Shown piece by piece: positions 8,346 through 13,546 of a stretch of DNA of 13,546 nucleotides. Within the stretch, counting starts at the first letter, position 1; the number at the start of each line of letters is the position of its first letter. The position numbers and the translations under genes are program-made. Below the pieces are notes generated by a model. That model was not told the DNA's origin. It was given only the letters and a program-made list of their open reading frames with translations, and did not search any database. This DNA comes from RYN-431 sp036388295 (lineage in GTDB: Bacteria > Planctomycetota > Phycisphaerae > Tepidisphaerales > Tepidisphaeraceae): assembly GCA_036388295.1 (NCBI GenBank), contig DASVSC010000057.1:1-13546 (forward strand), read 5' to 3'.

Positions 8346-9272
8346 ATGGGGCGGATGTACCCCGCGAGCGACGACTACGACCTGCTGCGGCAGTACGTCG
8401 AGACCGGCAGCGATGCCGCGTTCGCGCGGTTGGTCGCCCGTCACACGAACATGGTCTATAGCGCCGCCCGGCGACAGGTGGGGCCGGGCGGTTTGGCTGA
8501 TGAGGTGACGCAGGCGACCTTCATCCTGCTGATGCGCAAGGCCGACCGCTTGCCGCCCGGCACCGTGATTGCCGGATGGCTTTACAAGGCCACGCGTTAT
8601 GCCGCCCTCAACGCCCTGAAAGCTCAGGCTCGGCGGCGACGACACGAGAGGAAGGCGGGGCAAATGGCTCGCGCGCAACACCCAACCCGCTCGCCTTGGG
8701 CTCAGGTCGAACCGATGCTGGACGAAGCCCTCGCCCGGCTCGGTCCCGCGGACCGCGACGCCCTGGTGCTGCGCTACCTGGAACGCCAGAGCCTGGCACA
8801 GGTCGGCCGTACGCTGGGGGTGTCGGAGAACGCGGCGCACATGCGGGTGCAGCGGGCCGTCGAGAAATTACGCGGCTTCTTCAGCCGGCGCGGCGTGACG
8901 ATGACGGGCGCGATGCTGGGCGTGGTCATCAGTGCCCAGGCGTCCGAAGCCGCGCCCGCGGGCCTGACGACGTCGCTGGGAATCGGCGCGCTGCGCGCCG
9001 CGGACGTTGGCCGCACCGGCCCGGCCCTGATCGCCGACGGCGTCACGCGCGGCCTGCTGGTCGGGCAAGCCCGGACGGCGGCTACAACTTTGGTCGCCGC
9101 GACCGTCGTCCTCGGCTTCGGCGTCCTCGCCGCCCGCACGGCGATTGATTATTGGCCCGCCACACAGGACGCAGTTGTGCCCGTCCGCGTTGAATCCTCA
9201 ACCCCTCCCCGCATCGCGGTCGGCGGCCCGATGGACCTGCTCCCGTTGCGCGCGACGGCTGAACGCCCCTGA
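8346..9272 (+). CDS. ECF-type sigma-70 factor with membrane-spanning C-terminal extension
   Basis: 308-residue RNA polymerase sigma factor. Region 2 (about 10-90) carries DYDLLRQYVETGSDAAFARL and the core DEVTQATF at 52-59. Region 4 (about 130-177) carries LGPADRDALVLRYLE and the helix-turn-helix SLAQVGRTLGVSENAAHMRV. Beyond region 4 is an extension of about 130 residues, rich in Ala and Gly, with a hydrophobic patch near 186-200 (MTGAMLGVVISAQ) and a clear membrane helix near 247-267 (TTLVAATVVLGFGVLAART), then a roughly 40-residue tail. Tails like this occur in planctomycete and verrucomicrobial ECF factors and probably replace a separate anti-sigma factor by tethering or sensing; that role is inferred. 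ATG 8346 is chosen because GGCGGA lies 4 bases upstream; ATG 8355 (MYPASDD) has a purine stretch directly abutting it and remains possible, while GTG 8319 has no SD. The preceding AT-rich patch (GAATAATTATCTTG) may hold a promoter. No anti-sigma gene follows. Targets are unknown. Confidence 0.9.
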   Translation: MGRMYPASDDYDLLRQYVETGSDAAFARLVARHTNMVYSAARRQVGPGGLADEVTQATFILLMRKADRLPPGTVIAGWLYKATRYAALNALKAQARRRRHERKAGQMARAQHPTRSPWAQVEPMLDEALARLGPADRDALVLRYLERQSLAQVGRTLGVSENAAHMRVQRAVEKLRGFFSRRGVTMTGAMLGVVISAQASEAAPAGLTTSLGIGALRAADVGRTGPALIADGVTRGLLVGQARTAATTLVAATVVLGFGVLAARTAIDYWPATQDAVVPVRVESSTPPRIAVGGPMDLLPLRATAERP

Positions 9273-9288
9273 CGCCGTCGGGGGCGTC
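9271..9288 (+). terminator. Weak hairpin at the sigma-factor stop codon
   Basis: GACGCC (9271-9276) can pair with GGCGTC (9283-9288) around a GTCGGG loop, with an alternative pairing GCCCC/GGGGC shifted upstream. It overlaps the TGA stop and has no T-run after it, so it may be a chance GC-rich stem rather than a true terminator. Confidence 0.2.
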
Positions 9289-9604
9289 GTGGTGGGTTCC
9301 CGTTCTTGCTCAATTTGTTCACACTAATGGTCGTCTGTGCCTGACGGATTCCTCTATAGTCAGTGCATCGCCGCGGCAGCGTGGTGATATTTTCTCCATG
9401 CGTGCCGACACACGTGCGACTGGTAAATTGGGGCGTCTTTTCTGTGTCCGCAGTCATCGTGCCTGACCACAACCGCAGACCTACGTCATCAAAAGCAGTT
9501 GTTCTTGACGCCCGCCACGATCAAGGGATATGTACGGCGGCCGTAGCCGACTCTGGTCGAACCCATTTCCAATTCTTCCTCCCGATCTGCCGAGGACCGT
9601 GTTG
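9273..9604. other. Intergenic region upstream of the PEP-CTERM repeat protein
   Basis: 332 bases between the sigma factor and the surface-protein gene, noticeably less GC-rich than the flanking enzyme genes. A TATAGT at 9355-9360 resembles a -10 box, but the sequence 17-18 bases upstream (CGTCTG/TCGTCT) is a poor -35, so it could instead belong to an alternative sigma factor or be chance. Short open frames here have no recognisable protein character. The open frame of the downstream gene extends back to an ATG at 9530, so an alternative longer start is formally possible. The stretch would serve as promoter plus a 5' leader. Confidence 0.45.
9592..9596 (+). promoter_or_regulatory. Shine-Dalgarno GAGGA deciding the start at 9605
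   Basis: GAGGA ends 8 bases before ATG 9605, the best ribosome-binding site in the window. It supports 9605 over the upstream in-frame ATG 9530, and the choice puts a typical signal peptide near the N-terminus of the product. Confidence 0.65.
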
Positions 9605-12289
9605 ATGAACGCACGAAACGATTGTCCGATGCTCTTTGGAGGTGGCCTGTTCGGACAACGCTCAATCGGCGGAACGGCGCTGGTTGTCTTAGGCATTCTC
9701 GCCCAATCGAGTCCGGGGCAGACCGTTCAGTCGAACACGCGCAACGAGTTCCGGGCAGGGACCTCGCTCACGTCCGCCTCGAACTGGAGTCAGAATCGGC
9801 TTCCGGTCGTTTCGGACGACGCTGTTTTCGGTACTTCAAATGGGAACTCCGACTATTCACTGACCAGATCGACGCTCACTGTTGGGTCGATCAACGACGT
9901 CCGGACCGGAACGGCAAATCTTACGAACATCTCGACCACCGCGGCCAGCACGCTCACGCTCGGCGGCACCGGCAGCCTGGGGAACGGCGTATCGGGCGTC
10001 TCGAGTGATTTAATCTACGTGAACTCCGGGGCCAGCAGCACCGTGTTCAACATCAGTGGAGGCGACACACGATCGCTGAACTTGGTGTTAGGCCAAGCCG
10101 GTTCATTTAACGTCAGCACCGGCGCGACCCTCAATCTCGGCACAAGCGGTACCGCGAGCGCACTGAACAATGGCGGCTTTCAGTTGACGATCGTCGGGAC
10201 CGGCCCGACGACCCTCGGCAGCACCACCGCCGGCACCGGCATGACCCTGACCGGTGCGGGTGGACTGACTAAAACGGCGACCGGACTACTCACAATCAAC
10301 GGTGCGCACAGCTACTCGGGCGTCACAACCGTTTCGGCCGGCATCCTTAGCGTCAACACGCTGGCCAACGGGGGCGCGGACAGCTCCATCGGCTCGGTCT
10401 CGTCTGACGCGTCGAATCTGCTGCTGTCGAACGGGACCACCCTTCAGTACAAAGGTGCGGCCACTAACAGTGACCGCCTGTTCACCCTCAACGGCGTCGC
10501 CAACGGCAATGGCGTCACGATCGACGCCAGCGGCACCGGGCCGGTCAATTTCACCAACGGCGGCGCGATCGCCTACGGCGTAGGTGGCCAGAGCCGCACC
10601 CTCACCCTGAATGCCAGCGCCAGTTCGGGCAACAACACGCTAGCCGCGACGATCAACGACAACGGCACGGGCGTCGTTTCGGTCATCAAATCGGGCACAG
10701 GCACGTGGGTGTTGACCGGCAACAACAAATATTCAGGCGGCACGACCATCAGCGGCGGGGGGACGTTGGCGGTCGGGCACGACAACGCGCTGGGCATCGG
10801 GGCGTTGACGATTAATAACTCGGGCGGCGTTCAAAGTGCAGACCTCAACGCACGCACGCTCCCGAACGCCTTTATCAGCGGGCTTAACGGGGCCGTCATT
10901 CGTTTTGGCACTCAGGGCAAAACGACTGGCGACCTTCTCTTTTCCAGTTCGGCACAAGCGACGATCGGGTCGGAACTAAGAACGTTCGCGGTTCACAACA
11001 CCACGACCTTTCAGAGCGGGTTTTCGGGTTCCGGCTCGCTGACTAAAGACGGCTTGGGGACGCTTATCATCAATGGCCCTGCCGAGAGCACAACGCCACT
11101 AACCGGAACCTTCGCCCGTGGCATTACCATCAGCAGTGACGGCGGCAACCTGCGCCTTGGCAACAGCACGGCGGCCGGCGCGGCTTTGATCACGATCAAC
11201 GGCAGCGAGGCCCAAGGCGGTACGCTGCAGTTTGCCAGTTCCGCGGCCGGCTTGGACGTCGGCAATACCATCATGCTTTCCTCGGGCCGCAACGACCCGA
11301 CGCTTTCCCCCGCCGGGTCCGCTCATTTGCAGAATGTGTTGGGCGACAACACGATCTCCACACCGCTGCCGATCCCGAATAGCGGCTCGGGCGTCCTCGT
11401 CCGGTCGGACAGCGGAACGCTCACCCTCAGCGGCAAGCTCGACGGGAACGCCGGCTCGACGCGGCGGGCGTATTACCTCTATGGGGCCGGTAACGGGAAA
11501 GTCACCGGCGTCATCGCTGCCGGGTCTTCGAGCACGACCACCCGAGTCGTCAAAGACGGAACAGGCAAGTGGACCCTGAGCGCTCAGAACACGTATTCCG
11601 GCCAGACCATTATTCGCGGCGGCACGCTGGTGTCCGACGGCGCCCACGTCGTAGGCAGCCCGCTTAAGTCCGGAACGGGTTCCGGCAACGTCGAGGTCCA
11701 AAGCGGCGGCACGCTCGCCGGCTCCGGCGGGACGGGTGGCGTGAGCGTTCTCACCGGGGGAACGATCACCGCCGGCAGTGGTTCGACCGCAGCAGACACG
11801 GTCGGCACGCTGTCGACCTCCAAGCAGCTCTGGTCGGCCGGCGGCGCGTACGCGTTCAAGATCGCCGAGACGGTTGGCGCGACGACGCCAGAGGGCTCAA
11901 CCGCCGGGGCCGGCACGTATTGGGACAACCTTACGATGACGGCGTTGGGCTTAGGCGCGGACGTGACGGGGAAGTCGCCGTTCATCATCAAGGTCATCCC
12001 GCTGAAAGCGTTGTTCTTTCAGCCGGGCGCGAAGTTCCAGATCCTCAATATCACCAGCACGGATCGACCCGTTGACTCAGAGTTCACCGACAACTTCGTT
12101 CTGGATACCACGGCCTTGGGTATCCCGAGCGGCGAGTTCAGCCTGTCGACTCAGTCGTCCGGCGCCGGAATGAACCTGTTCCTGGGCTACGGCGGCGGCG
12201 TCCAGTCGGCCCCGGAACCGTCAACCCTGTTGCTGCTGGGCGTCGGCGGCGGCGTTTTGCTCACCCGGCGACGCCGTGAAATGTGTTGA
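9605..12289 (+). CDS. Secreted autotransporter-associated-repeat protein with PEP-CTERM anchor
   Basis: 894-residue surface or secreted protein. The N-terminus has a signal-peptide-like segment (about 20-38, IGGTALVVLGILAQSSPGQT). The body is rich in Gly, Ser, Thr and Asn and predicted to form a right-handed beta-helix. It contains autotransporter-associated beta-strand (PATR, TIGR02601-type) repeats: 217-250 (GAGGLTKTATGLLTING...YSGVTTVSAGILSV), 359-390 (KSGTGTWVLTGNNKYSGGTT...), a degenerate one at about 474-492 (GSLTKDGLGTLIING), and 647-676 (VVKDGTGKWTLSAQNTYSGQ). The C-terminus is a PEP-CTERM sorting signal: PEP at 870-872, a hydrophobic stretch LLLLGVGGGVLL, then TRRRR close to the end. 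Such proteins are normally processed by an exosortase; none is in the window. No autotransporter beta-barrel is present, so export is by Sec plus PEP-CTERM sorting rather than type V secretion. It has no visible catalytic domain, so adhesion, matrix or substrate-binding roles are guesses. Base composition looks less GC-rich than the enzyme genes. Confidence 0.92.
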   Translation: MNARNDCPMLFGGGLFGQRSIGGTALVVLGILAQSSPGQTVQSNTRNEFRAGTSLTSASNWSQNRLPVVSDDAVFGTSNGNSDYSLTRSTLTVGSINDVRTGTANLTNISTTAASTLTLGGTGSLGNGVSGVSSDLIYVNSGASSTVFNISGGDTRSLNLVLGQAGSFNVSTGATLNLGTSGTASALNNGGFQLTIVGTGPTTLGSTTAGTGMTLTGAGGLTKTATGLLTINGAHSYSGVTTVSAGILSVNTLANGGADSSIGSVSSDASNLLLSNGTTLQYKGAATNSDRLFTLNGVANGNGVTIDASGTGPVNFTNGGAIAYGVGGQSRTLTLNASASSGNNTLAATINDNGTGVVSVIKSGTGTWVLTGNNKYSGGTTISGGGTLAVGHDNALGIGALTINNSGGVQSADLNARTLPNAFISGLNGAVIRFGTQGKTTGDLLFSSSAQATIGSELRTFAVHNTTTFQSGFSGSGSLTKDGLGTLIINGPAESTTPLTGTFARGITISSDGGNLRLGNSTAAGAALITINGSEAQGGTLQFASSAAGLDVGNTIMLSSGRNDPTLSPAGSAHLQNVLGDNTISTPLPIPNSGSGVLVRSDSGTLTLSGKLDGNAGSTRRAYYLYGAGNGKVTGVIAAGSSSTTTRVVKDGTGKWTLSAQNTYSGQTIIRGGTLVSDGAHVVGSPLKSGTGSGNVEVQSGGTLAGSGGTGGVSVLTGGTITAGSGSTAADTVGTLSTSKQLWSAGGAYAFKIAETVGATTPEGSTAGAGTYWDNLTMTALGLGADVTGKSPFIIKVIPLKALFFQPGAKFQILNITSTDRPVDSEFTDNFVLDTTALGIPSGEFSLSTQSSGAGMNLFLGYGGGVQSAPEPSTLLLLGVGGGVLLTRRRREMC

Positions 12290-12376
12290 TTGCCTGTGGC
12301 TTGAGAGCGCACGCCTTGACCAACGGCGTCCGCCTGCCGACAGTGGTGCACAGGGCCCCTGGCGGGGGCGGTCGCT
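12290..12376 (+). other. Short gap before the solute-binding protein gene
   Basis: 87 bases. ACGCC (12311-12315) can pair with GGCGT (12325-12329) around a nine-base loop, but no T-run follows, so I do not call a terminator. GGGGGCGG at 12364-12371 ends 5 bases before the ATG at 12377 and probably serves as the ribosome-binding site. No clear promoter is visible. Confidence 0.4.
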
Positions 12377-13546
12377 ATGAAGATATTTAAAGTCATCGGC
12401 TTTCTTATTTTGGCCGTCCCGGCCATCGTTCTGCTCGCCATCGGGCCGCGGGCCAAGTACGAGGCGCCCAAGGGCGTGGTCGTCGTCGAATACTGGGAGA
12501 AGTGGACCGGCGAAGAGGGGGCCGCCCTTCAGGCAGTCGTCGACGACTTCAACCGCACGGTCGGAAAAGAAAAAGGCATTTACGTCAACTGCCTGTCGGC
12601 CAGCGGCGTGGTGCAGAAGACGCTCGTCGCCACCGCGGGCGGCGTGCCGCCGGACGTGGCGGGGCTGTGGGACAACATCCTCGCCCAGTTCGCCGCGCTC
12701 GGTGCGCTCGAGCCGCTCGACGACCTGGCCAAGGCGCACGGCATCACCGAGAAGACGTACAAAAAGGTCTTCTGGGACGAGTGTCACTACGACAACAAGC
12801 TGTACGCCCTGGTCAGCACGCCGTACGTGTATGCGTTGCATTACAACACGAAGATCTTTGAAGACAGCGCCGACAGGCTGCGCCAGGCCGGCCTGGACCC
12901 GACGCGGCCGCCCAAGACGATTGCTGAGTTAGACGCCTACGCCCAGGCGATTGACGTAAAGAACCCGGACGGCACCATCCGCGTCACCGGCTACCTGCCG
13001 CTGGAACCGGGCTGGGACATTTCTTATCTCCCGTACCAGTTCGGCGGCACGTGGTGGGACGCGGAGAACAAGAAGTTCACCTTCACGGACCCGAAAGTCA
13101 TCGAGGCCTTCAAGTGGGTGGAAAGTTATTCCAAGCGGCTCGGCCGGTCGGCGGTGTCGGAGTTTCGCTCGGGCTTCGGAAATTACGATTCACCGCAGAA
13201 CCCGTTCCTGGCCGGCACGACGTCGATGGTGTCGCAGGGCACGTTCTTCGCGAACGTGATTCACACGAAGAACAAGAGCATGTCCAAGCAGTGGGCGGCC
13301 GCGCCTCTGCCGACACTGCCCGGTTTGGCCGGCACGACGTCCGCGCAGGCCGACATTCTGGTGATCCCGAAAGGGGCCAAGCACAAGAAGGAAGCGTTCG
13401 AGTTCATCGCCTACATGAACCGCCAGGACGTGATGGAAAAGTTGTGCAACGCCCACTGCAAGATCTCGCCGTTGGCCGAAGTCAGCGAGGCGTTCCGGGC
13501 TAACCATAACAATCCGTACATCCGCGTGTTCGAAGACCTGGCCGCC
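12377..13546 (+). CDS. ABC transporter family 1 extracellular sugar-binding protein, partial
   Basis: The reading frame runs without a stop for 390 codons to the window edge, so the C-terminus is missing; family members usually have 400-500 residues. It is expected to capture a sugar or oligosaccharide and hand it to a two-permease ABC importer. SBP family 1 traits: the opening strand VVVVEYWEKWTGEEG (34-48), the bound-ligand lobe PPDVAGLWDNILAQFAALGALEPL (91-114, written as family-typical), then KLYALVSTPYVYALHYNTKIFE (141-162), FLAGTTSMVSQGTF (277-290) and the late DILVIPKGAKHKKEAFEFI (326-344). The N-terminus has a basic start and a hydrophobic segment (4-22, IGFLILAVPAIVLLAIG). There is no Cys near its end, so it is not a standard lipoprotein; it is either cleaved by signal peptidase I or kept as a membrane anchor. 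The start ATG 12377 has a purine-rich SD 5 bases upstream. Permease genes should follow beyond the window. The ligand cannot be predicted. Confidence 0.92.
   Translation, partial: MKIFKVIGFLILAVPAIVLLAIGPRAKYEAPKGVVVVEYWEKWTGEEGAALQAVVDDFNRTVGKEKGIYVNCLSASGVVQKTLVATAGGVPPDVAGLWDNILAQFAALGALEPLDDLAKAHGITEKTYKKVFWDECHYDNKLYALVSTPYVYALHYNTKIFEDSADRLRQAGLDPTRPPKTIAELDAYAQAIDVKNPDGTIRVTGYLPLEPGWDISYLPYQFGGTWWDAENKKFTFTDPKVIEAFKWVESYSKRLGRSAVSEFRSGFGNYDSPQNPFLAGTTSMVSQGTFFANVIHTKNKSMSKQWAAAPLPTLPGLAGTTSAQADILVIPKGAKHKKEAFEFIAYMNRQDVMEKLCNAHCKISPLAEVSEAFRANHNNPYIRVFEDLAA

Noticed and set aside
9355..9360. TATAGT as a housekeeping -10 promoter box
   Set aside because: No acceptable -35 lies 16-18 bases upstream, so it is mentioned only as a possibility within the intergenic region.
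9530..9604. Upstream start for the PEP-CTERM protein
   Set aside because: The extra 25 residues would sit ahead of the signal peptide, and ATG 9605 has a much better Shine-Dalgarno sequence.
9905..12000. DNA-level tandem repeats in the surface-protein gene
   Set aside because: The repetition is at protein level, with diverged GTG/YSG motifs at irregular spacing; I see no near-identical tandem DNA units.
12221..12841. 206-codon open frame on the minus strand
   Set aside because: It overlaps the end of the PEP-CTERM gene and the start of the binding protein, both well supported, so it is a shadow.
1..13546. CRISPR array, tRNA/rRNA, transposase or prophage genes
   Set aside because: No regularly spaced direct repeats, cloverleaf sequences, or recombinase or transposase motifs were found on either strand.

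Overview
The window is GC-rich DNA from a bacterium that is most likely a planctomycete, possibly of the Phycisphaerae. This is inferred from three things: an ECF sigma factor with a long C-terminal extension that contains a membrane segment, a PEP-CTERM surface protein built from autotransporter-associated strand repeats, and short palindromic repeats between genes. No rRNA or other taxonomic marker is present, so the assignment is not certain.

Layout. Two genes lie on the minus strand. At 48-1856 is a GH13 alpha-amylase-family enzyme without a signal peptide. At 2248-5340 is a full-length LacZ-type GH2 beta-galactosidase, also without a signal peptide. The 391 bases between them hold an inverted pair of GC-rich palindromic repeats and a possible terminator; a related palindrome lies just beyond the amylase stop at the window edge. 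A 106-base divergent intergenic region (5341-5446) separates them from the plus-strand genes. These are an exported multidomain GH2 enzyme (5447-8299), an ECF sigma factor with a membrane-spanning tail (8346-9272), a 332-base gap without a convincing gene, a secreted repeat protein with a PEP-CTERM anchor (9605-12289), and the first 390 codons of a family 1 extracellular sugar-binding protein of an ABC transporter (12377 to the window end, incomplete).

How they may work together (inference). The content fits a carbohydrate-utilisation region. The exported GH2 enzyme would trim side chains or oligosaccharides outside the cytoplasm, and the solute-binding protein would deliver products to permeases that should lie beyond the right edge. 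The cytoplasmic LacZ-like and amylase-like enzymes would finish hydrolysis. The sigma factor may control some of these genes or the neighbouring surface protein, but nothing in the sequence proves it. All proteins fall into recognisable families. I found no CRISPR array, transposase, tRNA, phage gene or clearly new enzymatic system. The most unusual points are the sigma factor's fused membrane tail next to a PEP-CTERM repeat protein, the binding protein without a lipobox, and the extra beta-rich domain at the end of the exported GH2.
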